Assembly (NCBI RefSeq): GCF_013359725.1
Contig: NZ_JABFMW010000012.1
Span: forward strand, 1-64,000
DNA from: Pseudarthrobacter sp. C4D7
GTDB lineage: Bacteria; Actinomycetota; Actinomycetes; Actinomycetales; Micrococcaceae
Reading direction: 5' to 3'
Length of the DNA: 64,000 nt
This document shows positions 35,468 through 43,681 of this stretch, piece after piece. The position numbers and the translations under genes were made by a program. How positions within the stretch are numbered: the stretch's first letter is position 1; each line of letters begins with the position of its first letter. The notes beneath the pieces are model-generated. The model saw nothing but the letters and a program-made list of their open reading frames with translations, made no database searches and had not been told where the DNA came from.

Positions 35468-36361
35468 TTAGGCCGGCACATGGCCTTGGGCCGTCTCTGT
35501 GATTTTTTCGGTGGCCGCCCAGGACGCCAGGAGCTTGAGGGCTTCCGCGGAGGGGGTGCCTGGCGTGGCGGGGTAGACGGTGAGGGTGTGCCCCGGGTCT
35601 TCCTCAAGCCCCAGCACCTGGTAGTTCAGCTCGAGGAGGCCCACCACGGGATGCTGGAAGAATTTGGTTCCGGCGTAGTGGCGGCGGACGTTGTGCGCCG
35701 CCCACCGCGTGCGGAATTCGTCGCTGCGCATGGACAGTTCACCGATCAGTCCGGCGATGCCCTTGTCGTGGGGATTGCGGCCGGCCTCGCGCCTGAGGAT
35801 GGCCACGTTGGTGTTGGCCGCACCATCCCAATCCGTGTAGAAGGTGCGGGCGCCGGGATCCAGGAAGATGAACCGTGAGTGGTTGGCCGGCCGTGACGGC
35901 GTGCGGTACATGTCCGAGTACAGGGCGTAGCCCAGGGTGTTGGCGGCCACGATGTCCAGGCGGTTGTTGCCAATGAACGCAGGGGCCTCCGTGATGGCAT
36001 CCAGCAGGTACTGCAGCTCCGGCCGGACCGTGGAAGGTGCGGTACCGCTGGTGCCCCCGGCGCGTTGGCGGCCGGAGGTGTTGGCTGCCCGGGCCAGGTC
36101 GTAGAGGTGGTCGTGCTCGGCCCGGTCCAGTTCAAGGGCCCCGGCGATGGCATCCAGGACGCTGTCCGAAACACCGTGGAGGTTTCCCCGTTCCAGCCGC
36201 GTGTAATAGTCCACGCTGACCCCTGCCAGCCGCGCCACTTCCTCGCGCCGGAGCCCCGGAACGCGGCGGCGGCCACCATAGGGCTCGATGCCTGCCTGCT
36301 CCGGGGTGATCCGCCCACGGCGTGAGGACAGGAACTGCCGTATCTCGGCTCGGTTATCCAT
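35468..36361 (-). CDS. Helix-turn-helix regulator with MmyB-like ligand-binding domain
   Basis: The protein has the same architecture as the regulator at 27081-27914: helix-turn-helix with [39 protein letters not shown] near residues 35-75, then an MmyB-like domain (APAFIGNNRLDIVAANTLGYALYSDMYRTP; FFQHPVVGLLELNYQVLGLEEDPG). It is divergent from a zinc alcohol dehydrogenase with only 140 bases between them, the usual arrangement of such regulators with their target oxidoreductase. ATG 36361 is taken; a GTG three codons earlier is possible. Confidence 0.9.
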   Translation of the reverse strand: MDNRAEIRQFLSSRRGRITPEQAGIEPYGGRRRVPGLRREEVARLAGVSVDYYTRLERGNLHGVSDSVLDAIAGALELDRAEHDHLYDLARAANTSGRQRAGGTSGTAPSTVRPELQYLLDAITEAPAFIGNNRLDIVAANTLGYALYSDMYRTPSRPANHSRFIFLDPGARTFYTDWDGAANTNVAILRREAGRNPHDKGIAGLIGELSMRSDEFRTRWAAHNVRRHYAGTKFFQHPVVGLLELNYQVLGLEEDPGHTLTVYPATPGTPSAEALKLLASWAATEKITETAQGHVPA

Positions 36362-36383
36362 AGGCAACACGTTACGACGAATA

Positions 36384-36430
36384 GCTGGACCCTAAAGGGG
36401 TTCTGCCGGAACCAGTTACGGCTGGACCCT
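36384..36430. promoter_or_regulatory. Direct and inverted repeats between the MmyB-type regulator and alcohol dehydrogenase
   Basis: GCTGGACCCT occurs at 36384-36393 and 36421-36430, each preceded by GTTACG at differing distance. Between them GGTTC (36399-36403) is inverted as GAACC (36409-36413). These repeats are candidate operators of the divergent regulator. Confidence 0.45.
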
Positions 36431-36501
36431 CGCCAAAGGTGCCGGGCCCGGGTTTGATGGGAGTGTCCCTGTCAGCCGTTTCACCATTTGGAGGCCCAAT
36501 C

Positions 36502-37518
36502 ATGCGCGCAACCATCATGCATGCGCCCGGAGATGTCCGTGTTGAGGATCGCGACAAGCCGGCCCTCCGGCGGCCCACGGATGCGGTCATCAAACTCGTC
36601 GCCGCCTGCGTCTGCGGGTCCGACCTGTGGCCGTACCGCGGCGCCGACAAAATCTCCAAGCCCATGCCGATGGGCCACGAGTATGTGGGAATCGTCGAAG
36701 AGATCGGCGCTGACGTGAAGAATGTCCAGCCGGGGCAGTTTGTGGTGGGGTCCTTCCTGGCGTCGGACAACACGTGCGAAATTTGCCGCTCCGGCTACCA
36801 GAGCGCGTGCGTCCACCGGCAGGGCGTGAGCGGTTCACAGGCGGAGTACCTGCGCGTCCCGCTGGCTGACGGCACCCTGGTGGCAACCCCGGGCATGCCG
36901 GACGCGGACAAGATCCCGTCGCTGCTGACCGCCTCCGATGTGCTGGGCACCGGATGGTTCGCCGCCAAGGCGGCCGAGGTGGGTCCCGGCAAGACCGTGG
37001 CCGTCGTGGGCGACGGCGCCGTAGGGCTTTTGGGGGTCCTTGCGGCCGCGCAGATGGGCGCCGACCGGATCATCGCCATGTCGCGCCACGCGGACCGGCA
37101 GGCGCTCGCCCGTGAGTTTGGTGCCACGGACATTGTGGAGGAGCGCGGGGACGACGGCGTCAAGAAGATCAAGGAACTCACCGGCGGCCTCGGCGCCCAT
37201 TCGGTCCTCGAAGCCGTGGGGACCCAGGAATCGATGCTGCAGGCCATCCACGCCACACGGGCGGGCGGGCATGTGGGGTTCGTGGGTGTGTCCCATGACG
37301 TGGCACTGCCCGGCCGGGACTTGTTCTCCTCGCACGTCCACCTGCATGGCGGCCCGGCGCCGGTGCGGCAATACCTTCCGGAGCTGATCGACCTGATCCT
37401 CAGCGGCGCCATCAACCCAGGAAAAGTCTTCGACCTTGAACTCCCGCTGGAGCAGGCCGCGGACGCGTACAAGGCCATGGATGAACGCCGCGCCATCAAG
37501 GTGCTCCTGCGCCCGTAG
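36502..37518 (+). CDS. Zinc-dependent alcohol dehydrogenase (MDR family)
   Basis: A 338-residue medium-chain dehydrogenase. The catalytic site shows Cys38 in CVCGSD and His59-Glu60 in GHE, and the Rossmann fold VAVVGDGAVGLLGVLAA. The structural-zinc lobe has only three cysteines (TCEICRSGYQSAC), one fewer than usual. GGAGG lies 8 bases before ATG 36502. It is probably controlled by the divergent MmyB-type regulator. The family acts on varied alcohols/aldehydes; substrate unknown. Confidence 0.9.
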   Translation: MRATIMHAPGDVRVEDRDKPALRRPTDAVIKLVAACVCGSDLWPYRGADKISKPMPMGHEYVGIVEEIGADVKNVQPGQFVVGSFLASDNTCEICRSGYQSACVHRQGVSGSQAEYLRVPLADGTLVATPGMPDADKIPSLLTASDVLGTGWFAAKAAEVGPGKTVAVVGDGAVGLLGVLAAAQMGADRIIAMSRHADRQALAREFGATDIVEERGDDGVKKIKELTGGLGAHSVLEAVGTQESMLQAIHATRAGGHVGFVGVSHDVALPGRDLFSSHVHLHGGPAPVRQYLPELIDLILSGAINPGKVFDLELPLEQAADAYKAMDERRAIKVLLRP

Positions 37519-37661
37519 CCGCGGCCGTGATCCAGGGGACATCAGGGTAGGACTCTCAAGACCAGTCACAACAGGGCCACCCTCAAGCCACCTTTTCCCG
37601 GGTTTGCTCCGAACAACCCCGGTAATATTTAGCTGTCCCCCCAACAGATCACAGGAGAACC

Positions 37662-38702
37662 ATGACTACCGTCAAGGCTTATGCATCCCCGTCCGCCACG
37701 GAGGACCTGGTGGCTACCACCATTGAGCGCCGCGAAGTGGGTCCCCACGATGTCCTGATCGACATCAAGTTCGCCGGCATCTGCCACTCGGACATTCACA
37801 CCGTCCGCGGCGACTGGGGCCCGCAGCAGTACCCCCTGGTGCCTGGCCACGAAATTGCCGGCATCGTCACCGAGGTGGGGGCCGAGGTGACCAAGCACAA
37901 AGTAGGCGACCGTGTTGGTGTTGGCTGCATGGTCAACTCCTGCCGCGAGTGCGTCAACTGCCAAAAGGGTGAAGAGCAGTACTGCCTCAAGGGCAACACC
38001 GGCACCTACGGCGCCGTCGACCGCGATGGCACCATCACGCAGGGCGGCTACTCCACCCACGTCGTGGTTACCGAGGACTTCGTCGTCACCATTCCCGAGG
38101 GCATTGACCTCGACGTCGCCGCACCCCTGCTGTGCGCCGGCATCACCACCTACTCGCCGCTGCGGCACTGGGGCGCCGGTCCCGGCAAGAACGTTGCCGT
38201 CGTTGGTCTCGGCGGGCTGGGCCACATGGCCGTCAAGCAGGCCCACGCCATGGGCGCCGAGGTGACCGTCCTGTCACAGTCACTGAAGAAGCAGGAAGAC
38301 GGCCTGAAGCTCGGTGCCGACCACTACTACGCCACCAGCGACGAGAACACCTTCTCCGAACTGGCCGGCTCCTTCGACCTGATCATCAACACGGTCAGCG
38401 CCTCGATCGACATCAGCTCCTACCTGGGCCTGCTGAAGCTCGACGGCGCCATGGTGAACGTCGGTGCCCCGGCGGAACCGCTTCCCGTCAACGCCTTCGC
38501 GCTGATCGGCGGCCGCCGTTCCTTCGCCGGATCCATGATCGGCGGCATCCGGGAGACCCAGGAGATGCTCGACTTCTGCGCGGAGCACCACCTCGGCGCC
38601 GAGATCGAGGTCATCCCGGCCGAGAAGATCAACGAGGCCTACGAGCGCGTGCTGGCATCGGATGTCCGGTACCGGTTCGTCATCGACACCGCCACGCTCT
38701 AA
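37662..38702 (+). CDS. NAD(P)-dependent alcohol dehydrogenase, YahK/cinnamyl-alcohol type
   Basis: The 346-residue enzyme has Cys41 (GICHSDIHT) and His63-Glu64 (GHE) for the catalytic zinc, a complete four-cysteine structural-zinc lobe ([17 protein letters not shown]) and [28 protein letters not shown], where the serine after the second strand favours NADPH. It matches the broad-range aldehyde reductases YahK and mycobacterial AdhC. AGGAGA precedes the ATG. Monocistronic, ending at a strong bidirectional hairpin. Confidence 0.93.
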   Translation: MTTVKAYASPSATEDLVATTIERREVGPHDVLIDIKFAGICHSDIHTVRGDWGPQQYPLVPGHEIAGIVTEVGAEVTKHKVGDRVGVGCMVNSCRECVNCQKGEEQYCLKGNTGTYGAVDRDGTITQGGYSTHVVVTEDFVVTIPEGIDLDVAAPLLCAGITTYSPLRHWGAGPGKNVAVVGLGGLGHMAVKQAHAMGAEVTVLSQSLKKQEDGLKLGADHYYATSDENTFSELAGSFDLIINTVSASIDISSYLGLLKLDGAMVNVGAPAEPLPVNAFALIGGRRSFAGSMIGGIRETQEMLDFCAEHHLGAEIEVIPAEKINEAYERVLASDVRYRFVIDTATL

Positions 38703-38730
38703 AGCATCACCTTCGCTCCCAAGGCGTAAA

Positions 38731-38765
38731 CGGCGGGCCGGCCCCCACAAGGGGCCGGCCCGCCG
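38731..38765. terminator. Bidirectional terminator
   Basis: A perfect 15-bp stem, CGGCGGGCCGGCCCC (38731-38745) with 38751-38765, and a CACAA loop between the convergent dehydrogenase and soxR genes. Confidence 0.85.
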
Positions 38766-38772
38766 TCGGGCT

Positions 38773-39249
38773 TTAAGGCGTGCCCGCTGCTTCCCGCCGG
38801 GCCCGGCGCAGCCAGCGCGAGCCGCTGCCTTCCCCGGCGGCGGCATCTCCTGCGTTCATCAGGGAGCAGCGCTCTACGGACAGGCACCCGCAGCCGATGC
38901 AGCCTTCCAGCGAGGTTTCCAGGACCTTCAATTCGCGGATCCGCTGCGCCACCAGTCCGGCCCATTGCCGGCTCATCGCCGTCCAGTCCGCCTGGGACGG
39001 TGCCCGGCCCACTGGAAGGTCATCCAGTGCGGCCTTGACCTCTTCGAGGGAAAGGCCCACGCGCTGGCCTGCGGCGATGACGGCCAGACGGCGCAGGGTC
39101 AGGCGCTTGTACCGGCGCTGGTTTCCCGCTGCGCGTTCGGAGTGGACCAGCCCGCGCTCCTCGTAATACCGCAAGGTGGGGACGCTGATCCCTGCCCGGG
39201 AGGCGATCTGGCCAACGGTCATCAGGGTGTCATGGCTGGGTTGGGGCAC
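38773..39249 (-). CDS. soxR: Redox-sensitive MerR-family activator SoxR
   Basis: SoxR senses redox-cycling compounds through a [2Fe-2S] cluster. The protein has a MerR winged helix (TVGQIASRAGISVPTLRYYEERGL) and the SoxR cysteine motif C-x2-C-x-C-x5-C at Cys117, Cys120, Cys122 and Cys128. A GTG start at 39249 is used; ATG 39222 is possible. A near-consensus SoxR box lies 30 bases upstream and faces a small gene in the other direction. In Streptomyces-like bacteria SoxR responds to secreted redox-active metabolites rather than general oxidative stress. Confidence 0.95.
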   Translation of the reverse strand: MPQPSHDTLMTVGQIASRAGISVPTLRYYEERGLVHSERAAGNQRRYKRLTLRRLAVIAAGQRVGLSLEEVKAALDDLPVGRAPSQADWTAMSRQWAGLVAQRIRELKVLETSLEGCIGCGCLSVERCSLMNAGDAAAGEGSGSRWLRRARREAAGTP

Positions 39250-39274
39250 CGGAGCAGTCTGCCATGCGGCCGAT

Positions 39275-39305
39275 TTGACCTCAAGTCAGCTTGAGGTTGT
39301 TGGCT
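39275..39305 (+). promoter_or_regulatory. SoxR box within a 19-bp-spacer promoter
   Basis: CCTCAAGTCAGCTTGAGG (39279-39296) matches the E. coli soxS operator (CCTCAAGTTAACTTGAGG) at 16 of 18 positions as recalled. It overlaps a -35 TTGACC (39275-39280) and fills the 19-bp spacer to a weak -10 TTGGCT (39300-39305), the over-long spacing activated by MerR-type proteins. The promoter points rightward, toward the small gene at 39347. Confidence 0.85.
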
Positions 39306-39346
39306 TGCTCCTGGCAGATACCAATCTCTTTGGAAAGCAGGCCCGC

Positions 39347-39490
39347 ATGAAAAACCCCCGCAAAGATCGTTCCCGGATCCAAAACCCCGGCGGGGCGGAG
39401 CGGCCAACAGCAACACAGCTGCATGTCCCGCGGCCCTGGGAGGGCAGGTCGTTCGACGCGGCGCTGAGCTCCATGCTGCATATCCGGTGA
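39347..39490 (+). CDS. Small 47-residue protein under a SoxR-type promoter
   Basis: An ATG 9 bases after GGAAAG opens a 47-codon frame encoding a basic N-terminus (MKNPRKDRSRIQNPG) and a C-terminal part with VPRPWEGRSFDAALSSML. No membrane segment, cysteine or known domain is visible. It is the only frame downstream of the SoxR box in the right direction and ends before the convergent nitronate monooxygenase gene. Whether it is translated is not certain, but the promoter, the ribosome site and the spacing all fit. Confidence 0.6.
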   Translation: MKNPRKDRSRIQNPGGAERPTATQLHVPRPWEGRSFDAALSSMLHIR

Positions 39491-39504
39491 GGGGTGGGGT
39501 GCCC

Positions 39505-40542
39505 TTACGGCGCGAGGCTTTCCAGGATTGATGCCGCAGGCGCCTGCATGCAGCTGCGGTAGTTAATGCCCGCCCACAGATTCAGCCACTCCGGATCCCC
39601 GGCGGCCGCCGCCGCGGCACGCAGGGGAGAGGTGAGGTGGTGGATCTCCGGGTAGCCATACGGGGCGTCGCGGTCGTGGCGGCGCATGAACTCGTTCTGG
39701 AGGCCACGGGCATTCCGCCCGGAGAAGGCCCGGGTGACGGCGGTGGTGGTGAAATGGTCCGACGCCGACAACGCAGCCCGGTGCGCCGCCTTGGTTCCCG
39801 CTTCGTCCGCGCAGAGGAACGCGGTTCCGGCCTGCACAGCCACTGCCCCGACCGCGAGTGCTGCCCGGGTGTGCTCTGCGGTGGCAATGCCGCCCGCTGC
39901 AATCAGGGGGACTTCCAGATCGGACAGGCCGCCGAGGATTCCGTGCAGCGGCACCAGGGGAGGAGGGGCATCCGCCGCGAAGGTTCCGCGGTGGCCGCCC
40001 GCTTCCGGACCCTGGACGCAGAGCGCGTCGGCGCCTGCGGCAAGGGCCTGCACGGCTTCGTCGCGGCTGGTGACGGTGGCGATTACGTAGATGCCGCGCT
40101 GCCGCAGTGCCTCTATGTCGCCGGCGCGGGGAACATCGAAGGTGAACGAAACCACGGGCGGTGCAAGGTCCAGCAATGCCTCGAGCTTCTGGTCCCAGCC
40201 GTCATCGTCATGCCGTGGCTCGCCCAGGCCAACTCCGAAGCGTCCGGCATCCGGGGCCAGCGAATCCGCATAGCGTTGCAGTGCCGCCGGGTCGATGACG
40301 GATGGTTGGGGGACGAACAGGTTGACGCCGAACGGCTTGTCCGTTTGTCCCCTGACGGATTCGATCTCGGTGCGCATTGCCGCGGCGGTCTTGTAGCCTG
40401 CGGCGATGAAGCCCAGGCCGCCGCTTTCGCTGACCGCCGCTGCCAGTTGCGGGGTGGAGGGCCCGCCGGCCATGGGCGCCTGGATGACGGGGACCGCCAG
40501 AGCATCGAACCGGAACCTGGTGCCTCTATGCTGGGTGGCCAT
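39505..40542 (-). CDS. Nitronate monooxygenase (2-nitropropane dioxygenase family)
   Basis: An FMN-dependent TIM barrel of 345 residues: VPVIQAPMAGGPSTPQLAAAVSESGGLGFIAAGY at the start, VCVQGPEAGGHRGTF-type loop (as LCVQGPEAGGHRGTF) and PLIAAGGIATAEHTRAALAVGAVAVQAGTAFL for the phosphate site. The His in GGHRG is the expected catalytic base. It detoxifies nitronates such as propionate-3-nitronate. GAGGG precedes the ATG. Monocistronic. Confidence 0.92.
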   Translation of the reverse strand: MATQHRGTRFRFDALAVPVIQAPMAGGPSTPQLAAAVSESGGLGFIAAGYKTAAAMRTEIESVRGQTDKPFGVNLFVPQPSVIDPAALQRYADSLAPDAGRFGVGLGEPRHDDDGWDQKLEALLDLAPPVVSFTFDVPRAGDIEALRQRGIYVIATVTSRDEAVQALAAGADALCVQGPEAGGHRGTFAADAPPPLVPLHGILGGLSDLEVPLIAAGGIATAEHTRAALAVGAVAVQAGTAFLCADEAGTKAAHRAALSASDHFTTTAVTRAFSGRNARGLQNEFMRRHDRDAPYGYPEIHHLTSPLRAAAAAAGDPEWLNLWAGINYRSCMQAPAASILESLAP

Positions 40543-40621
40543 GTGCCCTCACGGTCGTTGGGATCTACCTGACGAATGCTACGCCGGCAGGCACTCCGAT
40601 TCGACAGGGGATCCGCCAGGG

Positions 40622-41080
40622 TCAGCTGGAACCGGCCTCAACCATGAGCTTGAGGTTCTCCAGCGTCTGCTGGCGTGCACTTTCCTGCATCCGCTCAATA
40701 ATCAGTTCATCGGCGAACTTGCCGATGGCGCTGCCGGGGACGTTGTAGTCGATCTCGGCGGTCACCAGGGTACTGCCGCTTCCGTCGGGGGTGTAGTCCC
40801 ACGTCTGCCGGCCCTTCAGCGGACCGTCGAACTCCAGGCGCAGCCGCTGTCCGCCCCCGGGGGTCTCTTCCCTGCCTGTTACGCGCGTGGTGACGTGGAA
40901 CGGGACGCCTGCCATCAGGTACTTGTGCTCGACGACGGTTCCCACGCCGCCGTCGCCCTCGATCTTTTCCGCTTCGCCCAGGTTGACCCACCACGCGGCC
41001 CAGTGCCTGGGGTCGGATGCCACCTCAATTACGCGGTCCACCGGTGCATTGATGGGGATGCTTACCTTGATATGGCCCAT
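40622..41080 (-). CDS. SRPBCC-fold (polyketide cyclase/START-like) protein
   Basis: The 152-residue protein begins like coenzyme-Q/START-type ligand-binding proteins (GHIKVSIPINAPVDRVIEVASDPRHWAAWWVNL) and continues with alternating strands and a long C-terminal helix. It probably binds a hydrophobic ligand; no catalytic residues can be named. AGGAGG precedes the ATG. It lies downstream of the sigma/anti-sigma/Asp23 trio, 131 bases away, on the same strand. Confidence 0.85.
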   Translation of the reverse strand: MGHIKVSIPINAPVDRVIEVASDPRHWAAWWVNLGEAEKIEGDGGVGTVVEHKYLMAGVPFHVTTRVTGREETPGGGQRLRLEFDGPLKGRQTWDYTPDGSGSTLVTAEIDYNVPGSAIGKFADELIIERMQESARQQTLENLKLMVEAGSS

Positions 41081-41210
41081 GCGATCCTCCTCGTGCCCGC
41101 GGCCGGATCACTGGCTCAGGGCCGTTCATTGGTGATGAGCCGAACCTATCGGCGCCGTCCCCTCCCCACCAGGGGCGAAAGCCCTGAAGGGCCCGGTGCC
41201 GGTGGGGTGG

Positions 41211-41546
41211 TCAGTCCTCCTGGCTTGCGGCCGGCGGATCGCCGGCGGCGATGCGGACCACGGTGACCTGGACGGCCACCTTCTCCGGGGCCAGGTGGTT
41301 CCGTACGGCGGCAGCCACGGCCCGCACCACGTCGGGCGTCCGGGCGTCCGGGCTGACGCCGATCCGGACGGTTGCCTCGGCACGGCCGCTTTCCTCGCGG
41401 ACCTCCACCAGCGGCGGTGCATCAGCAGCGTTCCGCTGGAGCAGGGACGCCGCCCGGCCGGGGAGGCGCTGCCACAGGTTGCGGGCGGGGAAAACTTCCG
41501 TGACGCCGTCGACCGCCATGATGGCCTGCTGCAAAGCGCTGGTCAC
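41211..41546 (-). CDS. Short Asp23-like protein in the sigma-factor operon
   Basis: A 111-residue protein whose sequence (LQQAIMAVDGVTEVFP, AEATVRIGVSPDARTPDVVRAVAAAVRNHL, VAVQVTVVRIAA) follows the strand-helix-strand pattern of Asp23/Gls24 proteins, though without the longer N-terminal part. It starts with a GTG overlapping the anti-sigma stop (GTGA), so its synthesis is coupled. It may work with the Asp23 domain of the anti-sigma protein. Confidence 0.7.
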   Translation of the reverse strand: MTSALQQAIMAVDGVTEVFPARNLWQRLPGRAASLLQRNAADAPPLVEVREESGRAEATVRIGVSPDARTPDVVRAVAAAVRNHLAPEKVAVQVTVVRIAAGDPPAASQED

Positions 41547-42124
41547 TTTTCCTCCCGGGGTGCTTCGATGACGTCGGTAATAGTGATGTCGATGGCCGCG
41601 ATGTTCAGCTCGGTGTGGCGGGCCAGGGCCTCGGCCAGGTCCTGCCGAAGCGACGCCGCGCTGGGCATGAGCGCGTGGCCGAACAGGACCGCCAGGTCCA
41701 GCCGGACCGCCACGGGGCTGCCCGGAACCGTGACGTCACCATCGAGCCTGACTTTTCCGGCGACAGCTCCCGGCAGGCTGTCTGCCACGGAGCGGACCAG
41801 GGCCAGGATGGAACCTTCTGTTTCGGACAGGGTGTCGGCGGGATCGTCGGAACGCAGCGGGATGCTCCGCCCCGGCCGCAGTTCCAGTGCGAGGTTTGCC
41901 AGGATGTCCTTCATCCAGTCGTCATTGCCGCTGCCGGCTGCTGCCAGATCACTGGCGAACAGTTCTCCGCCCGCCGCGGCGAGCCGGCGGAGGGAGTCGA
42001 GGCCGTTGCGGCATTCCGGGCAGGACTCCAAGTGCGCCGGGTCGGGAAATTCACCGGTGTCCAGGTAGAGGCTCAGTTCCTCGATCGTGTGGCCGCACTC
42101 AAACGTGTCGTTGGGCATGCTCAT
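41543..42124 (-). CDS. Anti-sigma factor: zinc finger fused to an Asp23-like domain
   Basis: The start ATG overlaps the sigma factor stop (ATGA). Residues 10-38 hold a zinc-finger anti-sigma motif, H31-x3-C35-x2-C38, with Cys10 and His12 upstream. After a linker, residues about 85-185 follow the Asp23/Gls24 envelope-stress pattern (TEGSILALVRSVADSLPGAV, VAVRLDLAVLFG, LNIAAIDITITDVIE). No transmembrane helix is present, so this is a soluble anti-sigma factor. The fusion suggests that the alkaline-shock/envelope module directly controls the sigma factor. The overlap with both neighbours makes a three-gene coupled unit. Confidence 0.8.
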   Translation of the reverse strand: MSMPNDTFECGHTIEELSLYLDTGEFPDPAHLESCPECRNGLDSLRRLAAAGGELFASDLAAAGSGNDDWMKDILANLALELRPGRSIPLRSDDPADTLSETEGSILALVRSVADSLPGAVAGKVRLDGDVTVPGSPVAVRLDLAVLFGHALMPSAASLRQDLAEALARHTELNIAAIDITITDVIEAPREEK

Positions 42125-42705
42125 CGCCAATCTTCCATTTCGCGGACCAGTGTAGTCCGGGCACGGGCAAGCCGTCCCCGGACACTGGCTGGGCTGATGT
42201 TCAGGGTCCGGGCAATCTCCTCATAGCTTTGGCCGTTGATTTCCTTCAGGATCCAGCAGCGCCGCTGCTCCTCGGGCAATGCCGAGAGGGCCGCCTTCAG
42301 GGACTCCAGGCCGGCGCCGGCAACGGCCGCCGCCTCCGGCCCGGCTTCCGGGGAAACGGTGTCCGCCGGTGCATCCCCGTCCGCTGCGGCCAAGCTGGCG
42401 TGGTTGCGCCGCCTGCGCAGCAGGTCGATGCTGCGGCTGCCGGTGAGCCGGAGCAGCCAGCCCTTCACTGCGGCGGGTTCGCGCAGGGTGTCCAGCTGCT
42501 GCCAAGCCTGCACCAGCACTTCCTGCACCACGTCATCCGCGTCGGCGTATGAACCCGTCAGGCGCCGGGCGGCCGCCCGCATGTGCGGACCATAGCGCCG
42601 GGCCAGTGACTCGAAGGCCGCCGTGTCGCCGTCGGCTGCCCTGCCGGCCAGGATGGCATCGGGGACCACGTCCAGTTGGTCGCGCACCAAGGGTAATCCT
42701 GTCAC
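42121..42705 (-). CDS. ECF-type RNA polymerase sigma factor
   Basis: The 194-residue protein has sigma region 2 (FESLARRYGPHMRAAARRLTGSYADADDVVQEVLVQAWQQLDTL) and region 4 (LPEEQRRCWILKEINGQSYEEIARTLNISPASVRGRLARARTTL), with an acidic, alanine-rich linker. Regions 1 and 3 are absent, as in ECF sigmas. Its partner anti-sigma gene overlaps its stop. It starts with GTG 42705 with only a weak ribosome site. It likely controls the Asp23/AmaP/CsbD genes beside it; the target promoter is not identified. Confidence 0.93.
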   Translation of the reverse strand: MTGLPLVRDQLDVVPDAILAGRAADGDTAAFESLARRYGPHMRAAARRLTGSYADADDVVQEVLVQAWQQLDTLREPAAVKGWLLRLTGSRSIDLLRRRRNHASLAAADGDAPADTVSPEAGPEAAAVAGAGLESLKAALSALPEEQRRCWILKEINGQSYEEIARTLNISPASVRGRLARARTTLVREMEDWR

Positions 42706-42742
42706 CGAATTCTGCTTTCACTATCGGCGCGAGCGCCTGAGG

Positions 42743-42784
42743 GGCAGGCGGGCCCGCCCACCACAAGGGTGGAACGGGCCTGCC
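42743..42784. terminator. Imperfect hairpin after the CsbD gene
   Basis: GGCAG...CTGCC, GCCCG...CGGGC and CACC...GGTG pair in sequence with small interruptions, giving about 14 bp. It lies between the CsbD stop and the sigma-factor start, both leftward. Confidence 0.55.
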
Positions 42785-42798
42785 GCAGGGGGAACTGC

Positions 42799-43029
42799 CT
42801 ACTCTTTGCTGAAGCCCTCCTTGACCTTGGCCGCAGCGTCCTTGAGGTTGCTGCCGATGCCCTTGGCGGCATCCTTGACCTTCTCGCCGGCTTCCTGCAG
42901 CTTGGCCTGGGCCTGGTCCCGCTGGCCTTCGCGCTCCAGCTCCTCATTGCCGGTCAGCTTTCCCGCGCCTTCCTTGGCGGCGCCGAGGTGGTTGGTGGCT
43001 GCGTTGTTGAGCTTGTCGTCGAGTCCCAT
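42799..43029 (-). CDS. CsbD-family stress protein
   Basis: A 76-residue, highly charged helical protein starting MGLDDKLNNAATNHLGAAKEGAGKLTGNEELEREG, the CsbD signature, with a repetitive Lys/Ala/Glu C-terminal half. CsbD proteins accumulate under general stress; their function is not defined. A double AGGA ribosome site precedes the ATG. It follows the AmaP gene by 34 bases and may be transcribed from the same promoter. Confidence 0.92.
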   Translation of the reverse strand: MGLDDKLNNAATNHLGAAKEGAGKLTGNEELEREGQRDQAQAKLQEAGEKVKDAAKGIGSNLKDAAAKVKEGFSKE

Positions 43030-43063
43030 GATCGATTCCTTTCCTTTGTTTCCTGTTTCCTGC

Positions 43064-43681
43064 TCAGCCGGCGCGGTGTGCGCTGGCCAGCTTTGTCCTG
43101 GTTCCACTTCCTATTCGGACCAGAACGGTGGGGTGATGGCCCAGCTGCGCGTCAATTGCGCCAACCAGGTCCTCTGCCAGGTCCGCCACCTCACGCGGGG
43201 AGGCGCCTTTACGGGCCTGCAGCGTGAGCCGGAGGGCACTGGATTCGTTCCGTTTGTTGCGGCCGCGCCAAGCGGTAAGGGAGCTTCCGACGACGGCCCT
43301 GTTGCCCTTCAGTGCCTGCTCCACACCTGCTGCCAGGTAGGAGACGTCCACTGCTGTGTCCCCAAGTTCCGGATCCTGTTCGCCGGCCGCAGTTCCGGTC
43401 CGTCCGCCGCCCTGGCGCGTCAGCCAGAAGATGCTGGCAACGGCGCCAAGGAGCAGCAACGCGGGCAGGGCGAGGGTCCACCAGCTGCCCAGGGGCTCCG
43501 GTGCCGGAGCGGTTGAAAGCAGTGCCTGCCACCGTTCCAGCAAGCCGCCGGCGACGGCGGTCCACTGGTCTGCGATGCCGGGAACCAGTCCCGCTCCCGC
43601 GGCCAGCAAACCCGCGCCCAGGAGCACCAGCCCGGCAATGGCCAGGAAGAGCCTGTTCACGGCCCTGTTCGTGCTGTTCAT
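43064..43681 (-). CDS. amaP: AmaP-like alkaline-shock membrane anchor
   Basis: A 205-residue protein with two hydrophobic helices (FLAIAGLVLLGAGLLAAGAGLV and WWTLALPALLLLGAVASIFWL) and a cytoplasmic C-terminal domain (LRLTLQARKGASPREVADLAEDLVGAID) that matches the AmaP arrangement. AmaP anchors Asp23 to the membrane in Staphylococcus. It is the last gene in a chain of overlapping genes that begins with Asp23; its ATG overlaps the preceding stop. Confidence 0.82.
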   Translation of the reverse strand: MNSTNRAVNRLFLAIAGLVLLGAGLLAAGAGLVPGIADQWTAVAGGLLERWQALLSTAPAPEPLGSWWTLALPALLLLGAVASIFWLTRQGGGRTGTAAGEQDPELGDTAVDVSYLAAGVEQALKGNRAVVGSSLTAWRGRNKRNESSALRLTLQARKGASPREVADLAEDLVGAIDAQLGHHPTVLVRIGSGTRTKLASAHRAG

